This document shows, one piece after another, positions 8,301 to 15,375 of a stretch of 29,956 nucleotides of DNA. Every line of letters begins with the position of its first letter. The stretch's first letter is position 1. Both the position numbers and the translations under genes were made by a program. The stretch comes from Candidatus Kapaibacterium sp. (GTDB lineage Bacteria > Bacteroidota > Ignavibacteria > Kapaibacteriales > UBA2268). The stretch is from NCBI GenBank assembly GCA_028691175.1, contig JAQUZU010000006.1:1-29956 (forward strand), in the 5' to 3' direction. The notes below the pieces were generated by a model. That model made no database searches, was not told where the DNA came from, and saw nothing but the letters and a program-made list of their open reading frames with translations.

Positions 8301-10004
8301 CTTGTTCGCAATGAGTTCTGCAACGTTAAGTGCCTCCACATCGACCTTTAGATTGTAATATGGATTATCCGGATCACTCATATCCGCACTTCCGCAGACA
8401 ATCAAATTCGGTGTGCCCAAGTAATATTTCTCGACATAATCCGAACGATCCGACTTCGGCAACTCGAGGCGGCATGTATCGATATTGATTTTCCAGTTTG
8501 CCATATTCGCCTTTAAAATCAACGAATTAAAAGCATATCCTGCGACTTCTGTATCATATAGTTCGAGATCGACATTTGCCCGCATTTTGCGAAGATCCGT
8601 TCCAAATCCGTCCGCTTTCACGCTTCCGTTAATGTGGCTGTCGAGATCCGGCGAGCCGATTATTTTACCGATATTCACGTCCGCGAGGGTCAAGTCTGCT
8701 TTATAGACCAAGTCCGACGCGAAGTTCACTTCGGCTTTTCCCAGGACATTTCCGAGATCGGTAATTACATCCAAATCCGCCTTTACCATTTCGTCGCTGC
8801 CGCTTGCCTGCACTTTATTCAGGCCGGCAGAAACAAACCCCGGAATACCGGCAGTCATTTCGTCCGGAAGGATTTTTTGCAAATCTGCTTTATAAATTCT
8901 GCTGCGGGAAATCAGCAAATCGTATCGAATTTTGCCGTCAGTGATTCCGCGAAGACGTCCGGAGAGATTAATTTCCGAATTTTCCGGCGAAAGTTGCAAT
9001 TCATTTATTCGTATATCGTTCAATTTTCCGGCGAAATCGGCTTTGAGATTGACTTCCGCTCCGGATTTCAAGCCAATTTCTGTGAATTTCTCGATATCGC
9101 CGGGACCGATTTTCGATGGTTTGATTTTAATTTTTACTTCCGCTTCCTTCAGGACTTTATCGTTTATTTCTTTACTCAAATTTATTCCGTGCACCGAAGC
9201 GGAAAGTTTCAGATTTGTGTCGTCCGTCTTCACTTTTAGATTTTCAATCCGCAGATCATCGCCATCGCTCACAGCTTTCAAGGAGAGATTTTTCATATTT
9301 AGTGCAGAATTTAACTCTCTAAACTGCAAAGACTTAATCTCTACCGACCCGCAGAGTCTGTTCAGATTGAACTCATCGCTATGCAGACGAATCGAGAAAT
9401 CGCGGAACTGCATTTTTGACGGATTAAAGTTTTTTTTGTCGCTCATCCGCGGAGCCTGCGAGTTCACAGCCATCGAATCAATAAAATCAATATATGCGTT
9501 ATCGAGGACAAGGTCGCCTATTTTCAAAATAGTCTCTGACGTCGGAGGTTCGGTTTCGCTCGTGCTCGGCGGCGCAATTCGCTCGAAATTCCAGACACCG
9601 GTCGTCGAATTTCGCAGAAGTTTTACCCGCGGACTCTGCAAATACAGGCTTTTCACATCGATAACGTTATCGAGTATCGCAATAATATCAGCATCGACGA
9701 AAATCCTCGTAACATTTGCGAGCGTATCCCCTTCCGTAATCATTCGCACATTATCAATTTCGATTGTGCCGAATCCGGTAAAACGCAAATCTTCCACCTC
9801 GATTCGCGCCACAAGAAGCGAATTTACGATTTCCATTATCGGCGGATATACTGCCCGACGAAACGCCGAAAACTGAAATAACAGCACCAGAGTGAACACA
9901 AGAACAGCCACCGAACTGCTTCCCCAAAACAGCAACAGCCAGAGAATGTGCAAGATTTTTCGCTTGCGGCCCGGAGTCTCGATATTTTCGCTCTGCTCGG
10001 TCAT
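5352..10004 (-). CDS. tamB: TamB-like translocation/assembly module protein (AsmA-like/DUF490)
   Basis: This 1550-residue protein has one N-terminal membrane anchor (about 16-40) and then a very long run of short, repetitive beta-rich segments typical of the AsmA/TamB family (patterns such as VNLDLNGQFNIG and LSGKIDLDGFDIKGF). The last 350 or so residues, from about KALPMIYGNLLVSTGENPLK to the C-terminal KLKFGGSW, match the DUF490/TamB C-terminal domain. TamB-like proteins span the periplasm as a hydrophobic groove. They have been linked to outer-membrane protein assembly with TamA and to phospholipid transport. The ATG at 10004 directly abuts the kinase stop codon, so translation is probably coupled. 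No TamA/Omp85 gene is seen in the window. Confidence 0.92.
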   Translation of the reverse strand: MTEQSENIETPGRKRKILHILWLLLFWGSSSVAVLVFTLVLLFQFSAFRRAVYPPIMEIVNSLLVARIEVEDLRFTGFGTIEIDNVRMITEGDTLANVTRIFVDADIIAILDNVIDVKSLYLQSPRVKLLRNSTTGVWNFERIAPPSTSETEPPTSETILKIGDLVLDNAYIDFIDSMAVNSQAPRMSDKKNFNPSKMQFRDFSIRLHSDEFNLNRLCGSVEIKSLQFRELNSALNMKNLSLKAVSDGDDLRIENLKVKTDDTNLKLSASVHGINLSKEINDKVLKEAEVKIKIKPSKIGPGDIEKFTEIGLKSGAEVNLKADFAGKLNDIRINELQLSPENSEINLSGRLRGITDGKIRYDLLISRSRIYKADLQKILPDEMTAGIPGFVSAGLNKVQASGSDEMVKADLDVITDLGNVLGKAEVNFASDLVYKADLTLADVNIGKIIGSPDLDSHINGSVKADGFGTDLRKMRANVDLELYDTEVAGYAFNSLILKANMANWKINIDTCRLELPKSDRSDYVEKYYLGTPNLIVCGSADMSDPDNPYYNLKVDVEALNVAELIANKYAPEYCSASISAAGYGFDPDKMRANAKIDVLDLVFHDRSEFPFSINVDVNTADSVSKKIHIESEILNLDLNGQFNIGAISEFGASQGELWANLVFNKMGQLEDRNFVPEKYRGQMYPAKFDLVGEIKDINIVNAFLDGQKIFANADVDLSAEITPQMTDIDIKKFNVRNFTYEADSLKLLLKNTYFASDIRIISEDGIFNLEKCKVNLTTDRLGGFYMDDLKIIEPDATLDISEDSIQYRVTVNINGDMAAGNSGKIIFDDMAMKLQSDWLQFDYMNELCLSNDEMIDFKLENGKIDINRLSLLETKGMRIDVSGGATMTEFDNLSIRLNSINLRNIDSLMQKFGTNSLEMVDGNIESISATANGKLANPTLSANIHTGNIWVNKIKTGIFDFNFDYSNKKASGYGTLSDAVLRTNLFKIDIRSFPMDLSLDFSDSTAADVQTEVPGEISVALESDSLPLAVVSPFIPAITKLNGSVKMNISVEGKDLEHLNYSGRLDLPNFDFILDANNVHYSGKSQIVFNNESVELHDTKIFNDAKDYKNGSAELSGKIDLDGFDIKGFDFSLSSKGLLVLNKNSAKALPMIYGNLLVSTGENPLKVNGNLSYLDITGDVNIIRGSLFMPQMTMNNSAQSRILYKVLKHDNNNRIYYNVIDNTTNDTLYSEMKDPAEKFAGEIDTINATIDEKVTYTDIADNITMNMNFRVLNPIMLKMDLGVFGMLVAKIGTSNSTIPLNFFYDTKSDMKLNGEIQLLDGSKLTYAKQFDTQGKISFPFGTVSNPLLDLTATYTGKNYVNDKAREFKVYLYMTGAFSNPSIKFSYEMDGEEAKGDSTQISQDALFLIVLGRTKTEIEAGTSTSGGSEFGSLGMSGLSAAFSKTMTELLGGTGNIESAEIDMGNGNNWQDARIKVSGKLFDNVQWRIGGDLNDITNNSEFSLDIPMDIVLHPNYLNNIVWQISHSTNTQQTTINKNQKEWEIKLKFGGSW

Positions 10005-11891
10005 TTAGTTGAAAAACTGCTCAATTTTCGGCAAAATTTTCATAATTAGTTTCACATTGAACGAGCTCAGTGCGTTGCGTAATTCCGTATTGCACTGTTT
10101 CAGGAAGTCGGAGTTCGCTTTTTCGGCAATAATATCGCACGCTTCGGCGAATTTTTCGATTTCCTCCATATCGTTCGTTTCAATCGCCGTCGTATATAAC
10201 TCAGCCAATTCGTTTTTCCAATACCTCTTCACTTTAAGGCTTGCCTTTGGCGGATCATCTGTTTTTTTCTTCGTGCTGTCGGTTTTTTCGTTCGGCTTGT
10301 CGTCCGGCGTCTCTTGTCCCTCGTATTTCAAGTACTTGCTTAGCAATTCTTTGACGTCGTTTTCCTCAATCGGTTTAGTCAAAATCGGGAATTCTATTCC
10401 GTCCAAGCCGTCAATTTCCGGATTTGCACCGTGCCCGGTAACGATAATTATCGGCACATGCCGGTCTTTCTTTTCCAACTTCCGAATAATTCTCGCGGCT
10501 TCAACTCCGTTCATATCCGGCATTTCATAATCCATGAGAATTGCCTCCGGCTTCGTTGTCGCAAAAAGTGTAACGGCATCTGCGCCGCTTTCTGCAGACG
10601 TAATTTTCAGGTTTGATTTCGAGATCATATTTTTCATCACCAAGATATTGTTCGGCGAATCATCTACAACCAAAATATTTTGGTTCATAAACTTCAAATG
10701 GCTAAAATCGGCTTTCTCTGTCGCCGGAAGTTCCTCGCCCGCCATGCTCGAGAGCATCGGCAGATTTTGCATAATCAGATGAATTTCGTGTTTGCCGTTT
10801 TCGTCGCTGACCGCGAAAACACTTGCTTTAATTACTCCGCATAGTCCCTTTGCCACAAGCAATCCAAGCGTATTATGTTCGATTTTCTTGATTTCGCTTT
10901 CGGTATTGAATATATCGTCGAGTTCCTGCGATTTTCCGTTTACGCCCACATATCTAACGATTAAATCAAGATTACACATCTGCTTGGGCGTGATTTCCGA
11001 TTTCATTTCCAATCCGATTGTGCCTTTTGCGGTATTACCGACAGCATATTGAATCAAAGTTGCCATTATCTGACCGACTTTTTCCGGATCAAGCAAAACA
11101 TGCTTTTTTATTTTGTCGTCGGATTTTATTTCATAATCCAAATTTTTATCTTTTACCTGATGTTCATTCTGTCTGCCGATTTCCATAAACATGCTTTCGA
11201 CATTTACTTTCGAAATATTCGGCTTGATTCTGCCGGATTTGATTTTCGCAAAAGTAGCAAGATTTACAATAATTTTCATCAGTTCGTTGCCGCCGGCAAT
11301 AATTCCGTCGAGATACTGCACCTCCGCGGGCGAAGTTGCATCCTGTTTCAAAATATTTGCAAAACCAAGAATCGAGTTCATCGGCGTGCGAATGTCGTGC
11401 CCCATGTTCGCCAGCAGACTTGCCTGCCGATGGCTCGCACCGATGGCGCGGTCTCTTTCATACTGCAATTGACGGATCTCCGCGTCGGAATCTCCGGCAT
11501 TTTCATTTACCACTTCTACAGTGCCAATCCAGAATTTGTTTTCATTGCCGCTTTCAATGATTTCGCTCGTAACGCAAATTAATTTCTTGTTTCCGCTGAT
11601 TTTGACATGGAAATCGATCGTAAAGTGCATAAACCTTTCGATTGCATTTTCAATCGAGGTACGCACCTTCTCGACATCATTTTCCGCGACGATTTCGATA
11701 AAATCTTCGGCGCTTCTATATTCTTCGCCTAACGCTTTGTCGAAAATCTTGTACAATTGTCGCGACCAATGAATAAATCTCAATTTAAAATCAAACACAA
11801 AAAAGCCTACATTTTTTCCGTATTTGCTCGGAATCAGACTACCATATTTTTTTACCAGCAGTTCGCGTTTATCGTCATTATTATTTTTCAT
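10005..11891 (-). CDS. Hybrid sensor histidine kinase/response regulator with degenerate ATPase domain
   Basis: This 628-residue protein has no membrane helix. A PAS-like sensor (about 25-130) is followed by a HisKA domain with phospho-acceptor His165 in ANMGHDIRTPMNSILGF, an HATPase-like region (about 262-380), a receiver domain (about 405-515) and an alpha-helical C-terminal domain. The receiver is intact: Asp410/411, phospho-acceptor Asp454, Thr485 and Lys506. The ATPase region is not. The N-box reads TLIQYAVGNT with Tyr282 where Asn is expected, the G1 box reads VRYVGVNG instead of D-x-G-x-G, and the G2 box reads HNTLGL instead of GTGLGL. It may be a pseudokinase that accepts or relays phosphate. 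It is the first gene of a unit with tamB and is divergent from the deaminase gene. Confidence 0.88.
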   Translation of the reverse strand: MKNNNDDKRELLVKKYGSLIPSKYGKNVGFFVFDFKLRFIHWSRQLYKIFDKALGEEYRSAEDFIEIVAENDVEKVRTSIENAIERFMHFTIDFHVKISGNKKLICVTSEIIESGNENKFWIGTVEVVNENAGDSDAEIRQLQYERDRAIGASHRQASLLANMGHDIRTPMNSILGFANILKQDATSPAEVQYLDGIIAGGNELMKIIVNLATFAKIKSGRIKPNISKVNVESMFMEIGRQNEHQVKDKNLDYEIKSDDKIKKHVLLDPEKVGQIMATLIQYAVGNTAKGTIGLEMKSEITPKQMCNLDLIVRYVGVNGKSQELDDIFNTESEIKKIEHNTLGLLVAKGLCGVIKASVFAVSDENGKHEIHLIMQNLPMLSSMAGEELPATEKADFSHLKFMNQNILVVDDSPNNILVMKNMISKSNLKITSAESGADAVTLFATTKPEAILMDYEMPDMNGVEAARIIRKLEKKDRHVPIIIVTGHGANPEIDGLDGIEFPILTKPIEENDVKELLSKYLKYEGQETPDDKPNEKTDSTKKKTDDPPKASLKVKRYWKNELAELYTTAIETNDMEEIEKFAEACDIIAEKANSDFLKQCNTELRNALSSFNVKLIMKILPKIEQFFN

Positions 11892-11995
11892 AGCGATTTT
11901 ACAATTTTATCCAAGAAAATAGAAGCTAAATTACGAAATTACTTGCATTTATGCAAATTGTTTTATATTTTGCATTTTTTATTATATATCAATGC

Positions 11996-11999
11996 GGAG
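11996..11999 (+). promoter_or_regulatory. Ribosome binding site that sets the deaminase start
   Basis: A GGAG motif lies 6 bp before the GTG at 12006. The nearby ATG at 11992 is out of frame and stops after five codons, so this site supports the GTG start. The longer in-frame upstream extension has no such signal and overlaps the divergent kinase gene. Confidence 0.65.
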
Positions 12000-12005
12000 A
12001 TCAAC

Positions 12006-12563
12006 GTGAAAAGACCGGAATGGGACCAATTATACATCACAATGTGCTATTTAGTCGGAATGCGATCATTAGACGCGAGTACTCACGTCGGCAGCATTAT
12101 CGTCGATAGCGATAATGTTCTCGTTTCGACCGGCTATAATTCTTTGCCGCGCGGAATCGAAGTCGACCCGGAAGAGAGACGCATTTCGCGTCAGGACGAC
12201 GAAAAATATTTCTGGATCGAGCACGCCGAACGTAATGCAATTTATAACGCGGCACGGCGCGGCACCGTCCTGAAGGGCTGCAAACTATATGTTCCGTGGA
12301 TCTCATGCAGCGACTGCTGCCGGGCGATAATTCAATCCGGCATTCAGGAAGTCATAATCCACAAAAACGGGCAAGACTTTTACGACGAACACACCAACGG
12401 CAAATGGAACGCTGCATACGAACGCACAAAAACGATGTTTCGCGAGGCAGGCGTAAAATTAAGATATGTCGAATGTAACATAGTTGTGCCGGAAATTTAC
12501 ATGAACGGCATAATTCATAACGCTTATCAATACCTGAATCAGGAAGAAAACGGCGAAAAATAG
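12006..12563 (+). CDS. dCMP deaminase-like zinc-dependent cytidine/deoxycytidylate deaminase
   Basis: This is a 185-residue protein with GTG as the start. The zinc site is complete: HAE at 73-75 within EHAERNAIYNAA, and the paired cysteines Cys101 and Cys104 in SCSDC. The opening RPEWDQLYITMCYLVGMRS and the substrate segment ASTHVGSIIVDSDN resemble ComEB/dCMP deaminases, which convert dCMP to dUMP for dTMP synthesis. A related role on another nucleotide cannot be excluded. The usual Pro before the first Cys is displaced (VPWISCSDC). The gene is divergent from the sensor kinase across a 114-bp gap and is not tightly linked to the membrane genes that follow. Confidence 0.85.
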   Translation: MKRPEWDQLYITMCYLVGMRSLDASTHVGSIIVDSDNVLVSTGYNSLPRGIEVDPEERRISRQDDEKYFWIEHAERNAIYNAARRGTVLKGCKLYVPWISCSDCCRAIIQSGIQEVIIHKNGQDFYDEHTNGKWNAAYERTKTMFREAGVKLRYVECNIVVPEIYMNGIIHNAYQYLNQEENGEK

Positions 12564-12667
12564 TTTTTTTCGTTTTTTTTCGAAAGTTTTCACTTTTTTC
12601 TTTGTTATTTATTTGCATTTACATAATTTTGTAGACTGTAATGTTTCATTAGTGCAGAAGTGCTTAT

Positions 12668-13846
12668 ATGTTAAATCGTCTATACGGAAAGTATAAAGAT
12701 TTAGATTTCGCCGGCTCTAACGGTAGAATCAACGCTCTCGATTTATACCGCTTCATAGCGATATTTCTAATGATTCAGGGGCACACTATTTTCGAATTTG
12801 CTGCCCCCGGCTATATTGATAACTCTACTTGGAATTGGTCGATCTGGACTTTTGTTCGAGGCTTGACCGCACCGGTATTTATGCTTATCTCCGGTGCTGT
12901 AAACGTTTATGCAAGCAAAAGAAATCCGGACGGCTCAGTCGATAACATGAGAATCTTAAAACGCCTGAAAACGGCTGTTTTTCTGTTATTAACTGCTTAT
13001 GTTCTTGCCTTTCCCGCAACCAGTTTACGTTTTCTCGATCAGTTCGACATGGACTTCTGGATTCGCTTCTGGCAAACGAACATACTACACATTGTGGCAA
13101 TTTGCCTGATTATATTGCAAATTTTCCTCAAGCTAACCAAAAGTCATAAGCAATTGATGTGGGTCGCTTTAGCGTTCGGCACATTCGCAACGGGCATTTC
13201 CTACTTCGTACAGCAGACCGATTGGTATTCGATTTTGCCGACTTATCTCGCTCCATATCTCTCGTATCAAAAAGGTGCAATCTATACGCTGTTTCCGGTA
13301 AGTGCTTACTTTTTCTTTGGGGTTGCAATCGGAACATACTTGAAAACACGCAAAAAAGAAGAGCTCTTCAAAGCGGTTTTCATCAATGCAACACGCATTG
13401 GCTTGGTGCTTCTCGCAGTCGGAATTCCGGCTTACTTTACAATTAATGGTTGGCAATACTCATATTGCCCGATCGGCGTAATTAATCCGGGTGCGGTAAT
13501 CATGCGCATGGGAATCGTTTTGACGATTTTCCCGCTCATCGTAATATTAAACGAAAAAGTAAAGAAATTCTCGTGGCTCTATCTTGCATTGAGCAAAAAA
13601 TCTTTATTCTTGTTTGTAACGCACTTGATAGTAATTTACGGATGCAGTTGCTTCCCGGGCTTTAACGGGCTCTGGAGCCATCAGCTCACAGGAATCAACC
13701 TGATTTTGTCGGCAGCTTTGGTCGAAGTAGTTTCGATGTCAATAGCATTCTATTACGACAAAACGATCAAATTCTTGCCATCAATCAGATATGCATATCT
13801 GTCTGTAATCGTCATGGTAGTCCTGATGATTAACATTATTATCTAA
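12668..13846 (+). CDS. Multi-pass membrane protein, DUF1624/heparan N-acetyltransferase-like
   Basis: This 392-residue protein has about ten hydrophobic segments. The region RINALDLYRFIAIFLMIQGH near residues 24-43 matches the start of the DUF1624 and acyltransferase-3-like families: an Arg/Asp pair, then a helix ending in a conserved His. It is followed by VRGLTAPVFMLISGA. Members move acyl groups across the inner membrane onto sugars or lipids. No N-terminal signal is needed. The ATG at 12668 lacks a strong ribosome binding site. The next gene starts 4 bp after the stop, so the two are probably cotranscribed. The substrate is unknown, and the acyltransferase role rests on family resemblance. 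Confidence 0.75.
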   Translation: MLNRLYGKYKDLDFAGSNGRINALDLYRFIAIFLMIQGHTIFEFAAPGYIDNSTWNWSIWTFVRGLTAPVFMLISGAVNVYASKRNPDGSVDNMRILKRLKTAVFLLLTAYVLAFPATSLRFLDQFDMDFWIRFWQTNILHIVAICLIILQIFLKLTKSHKQLMWVALAFGTFATGISYFVQQTDWYSILPTYLAPYLSYQKGAIYTLFPVSAYFFFGVAIGTYLKTRKKEELFKAVFINATRIGLVLLAVGIPAYFTINGWQYSYCPIGVINPGAVIMRMGIVLTIFPLIVILNEKVKKFSWLYLALSKKSLFLFVTHLIVIYGCSCFPGFNGLWSHQLTGINLILSAALVEVVSMSIAFYYDKTIKFLPSIRYAYLSVIVMVVLMINIII

Positions 13847-13850
13847 GTCC

Positions 13851-14432
13851 ATGAAAATCAATATTTTAATATACTGTTTAATATTTGCAAGTGCAATCAT
13901 AAATTTGATTGCACTTGTTCGACATAAAAAGCAACCGGAAGATAACGCTACAACTATAAAAATCTCGAACACAATTGTTACCGCAAACTATTTAGTCGTC
14001 GCGAATATTATTTTCTCCATTATTTCGGTTATAATAAAGTTGTGCGGCATTATTAATTTCGAGACATATCTCGTGTTGATGTATATTTCGCATCTATTGA
14101 TCGTGGTCGGCTCATTGGACGGACTTTATGGAGTAATTTCACAATTGATTCGCCTTCGGCGTTCAAATCAACTTGCGGAACTGCAGACCAACCCGAAAAT
14201 GCGCATTCGCTTGCTGCTGCAGATGTTAATGTTTGCGTTTGGTATTACTTGGTTGGCTACCGATTATTTGATGATATCATTTACATGGATGGACTTCTTC
14301 CTCCATCTGATTACTTTTGAGCCGGTTCAGCAGATGCCGGTGCAGGGAATTATCTATTTCTCTTTGATTTACCTGGTATCTATTTATAAGATTACCGATT
14401 TATTACATTTCAAATATTGGCGCAAAAAATGA
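13851..14432 (+). CDS. Hypothetical five-TM membrane protein
   Basis: I do not recognise the family of this 193-residue protein. Hydrophobic segments lie near residues 3-22, 43-65, 73-95, 123-145 and 164-182, separated by short charged loops (for example VRHKKQPEDN and RLRRSNQLAE). The gene starts 4 bp after the DUF1624-like gene and its TGA overlaps the ATG of the following gene, so the three form one translational unit. It may be a partner subunit of the membrane acyltransferase-like protein, but this is inference from position only. Confidence 0.7.
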   Translation: MKINILIYCLIFASAIINLIALVRHKKQPEDNATTIKISNTIVTANYLVVANIIFSIISVIIKLCGIINFETYLVLMYISHLLIVVGSLDGLYGVISQLIRLRRSNQLAELQTNPKMRIRLLLQMLMFAFGITWLATDYLMISFTWMDFFLHLITFEPVQQMPVQGIIYFSLIYLVSIYKITDLLHFKYWRKK

Positions 14433-14701
14433 TTCAATATATTCCGCTAATCGGATTGATTTACGCCTTTTCGATAAATTTAATCACTTTTATTTTATAC
14501 TATTCCGACAAGAAATACGCCACAAAAAAGCAGGGACGCATTTCGGAATTTATGCTTTTGTCTTTCGGTTTTCTCGGAGGCAGTATCGGATCGATTTTCG
14601 GGATGCTGTTTTTTCATCATAAGACGAAAAAATGGAAATTCCGCCTGCTTTGCCCGCTGTTTTTAGCAATGCACTTTGCACTCTTAGTCGTTATTTTTTA
14701 G
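14429..14701 (+). CDS. DUF1294 family small membrane protein
   Basis: This 90-residue protein is recognised as DUF1294 from the order NLITFILYYSDKKYATKK, then GRISEFMLLSFGFLGGSIGS, then FHHKTKKWKFRL near the end. It has about three membrane helices. The start is the ATG at 14429, which overlaps the previous TGA (ATGA); a TTG 12 bp upstream is a weaker choice. The function of DUF1294 is not established. It is the last gene of the membrane operon and marks the left edge of the AT-rich accessory region. Confidence 0.85.
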   Translation: MIQYIPLIGLIYAFSINLITFILYYSDKKYATKKQGRISEFMLLSFGFLGGSIGSIFGMLFFHHKTKKWKFRLLCPLFLAMHFALLVVIF

Positions 14702-14877
14702 TTGTGTATGTGAATCTTTTTTCATGCATCTTACCTGCAATCACTAAGATTTTGTGTTTGTTTGCTTGGAGAATTTCTGCAGTTCACTAATGTCCGTTTT
14801 GTTGATTATCGAGATATTTTGTTGCAGCGAAAAAGTATATTTCAGGAGATACTAAATAATACAGTTTATTTCGCAGC

Positions 14878-15014
14878 AATAATTCGGAAAACAGTGCTTT
14901 TACAGATGTATATCTAAAAACTTACGAATATACAAAAACTTTCTTTAAACAAAAAATTTGATTTGTAAAAAGAAAAATTGATATTCGTATATTGAAAATT
15001 GATTTGACAGAAAA
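14878..15014. repeat. 137-bp AT-rich direct repeat, copy 1
   Basis: This segment aligns without gaps to 19882-20018, with about nine mismatches (roughly 93% identical). It starts aataattcggaaaacagtg and ends ttgattt-acagaaaa. The two copies are offset by 5004 bp and lie upstream of two different ORFs. It may contain a promoter or operator, but I cannot identify a clear consensus promoter in it. Confidence 0.9.
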
Positions 15015-15081
15015 GAATTTAAATATGACGTAAAAAATAAATACATAGCACAATAAACAAAAGCGTTTTAGCCGACATCGG

Positions 15082-15211
15082 GATTTCTTGAAACTTCGAC
15101 AATTTCAAAATTGCATTCCCACGAGTAAAGCAAAACGCTCACACGTAACGGTGTGGGCTTTACTCGTTTTATATTTTGGGATTGCAAGGTAGTCGAAGAC
15201 CTCAAGAAATC
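15082..15211. other. 130-bp long imperfect hairpin
   Basis: Nested arms pair in order: gatttcttga (15082-15091) with tcaagaaatc (15202-15211); cttcgac (15094-15100) with gtcgaag (15192-15198); ttgcattccca (15111-15121) with tgggattgcaa (15177-15187, one mismatch); cgagtaaagc (15122-15131) with gctttactcg (15157-15166); and cacac (15140-15144) with gtgtg (15151-15155). The corresponding place in the second leader copy holds only a 9-bp hairpin, so this element looks inserted. It could be a MITE-like element or a structured RNA. A 74-codon ORF on the minus strand across it has no recognisable content. Confidence 0.75.
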
Positions 15212-15285
15212 AAAAAATGGAAGCGAAAAAAGTACCACACTTTTTTTGTGCACACTTGAAATAGCATTTATAATACAAGAAATAT

Positions 15286-15351
15286 AATACAAAAAACGGA
15301 GATTGCTGCCAGCCGTAAAGTGGAGGCAAAAATTGAGATAATATTTATTAA
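15286..15351 (+). promoter_or_regulatory. Conserved 5' leader element, copy 1
   Basis: This 66-bp element aligns without gaps to 20075-20140 with seven mismatches. Its core is ctgccagccg-N-aaagtg-N-aggca, in which TGCC (15307-15310) can pair with GGCA (15325-15328), followed by attgagataat. It ends 24 bp before the ATG at 15376. Position and conserved pairing suggest a transcribed leader controlling translation or transcript stability; no known riboswitch class is recognised. Confidence 0.6.
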
Positions 15352-15375
15352 CATTTTGAAAAAAAGGAAAAGATT

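Larger units (their letters stand above)
14702..15375. other. 674-bp gene-free leader region of the SPFH/TerB block
   Basis: I find no credible gene here. The stretch is modular: an unassigned AT-rich part (14702-14877), a 137-bp repeat (14878-15014), a spacer with a 130-bp imperfect hairpin (15082-15211), a T-rich stretch, then a 66-bp leader element (15286-15351) and a ribosome binding site (aaggaaaa) before the ATG at 15376. A shorter version of the same arrangement precedes the gene at 20156. Confidence 0.7.

Noticed and set aside
8932..9876. Plus-strand ORF of 314 codons opposite tamB
   Set aside because: It is a shadow of the tamB coding strand: Ser/Phe/Arg-rich composition, no ribosome binding site and no domain.
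11757..12005. N-terminal extension of the deaminase
   Set aside because: It overlaps the divergent kinase gene, reads as low-complexity Lys/Phe sequence and lacks a ribosome binding site; the GTG at 12006 has GGAG 6 bp upstream.
15082..15211. Retron msr/msd or integron attC site
   Set aside because: There is no reverse transcriptase or integrase gene nearby, and I do not find the attC core sites (GTTRRRY/RYYYAAC) at the arm ends.
15068..15292. Minus-strand ORF of 74 codons across the long hairpin
   Set aside because: It simply traverses the inverted repeat, has no ribosome binding site and no recognisable protein content.
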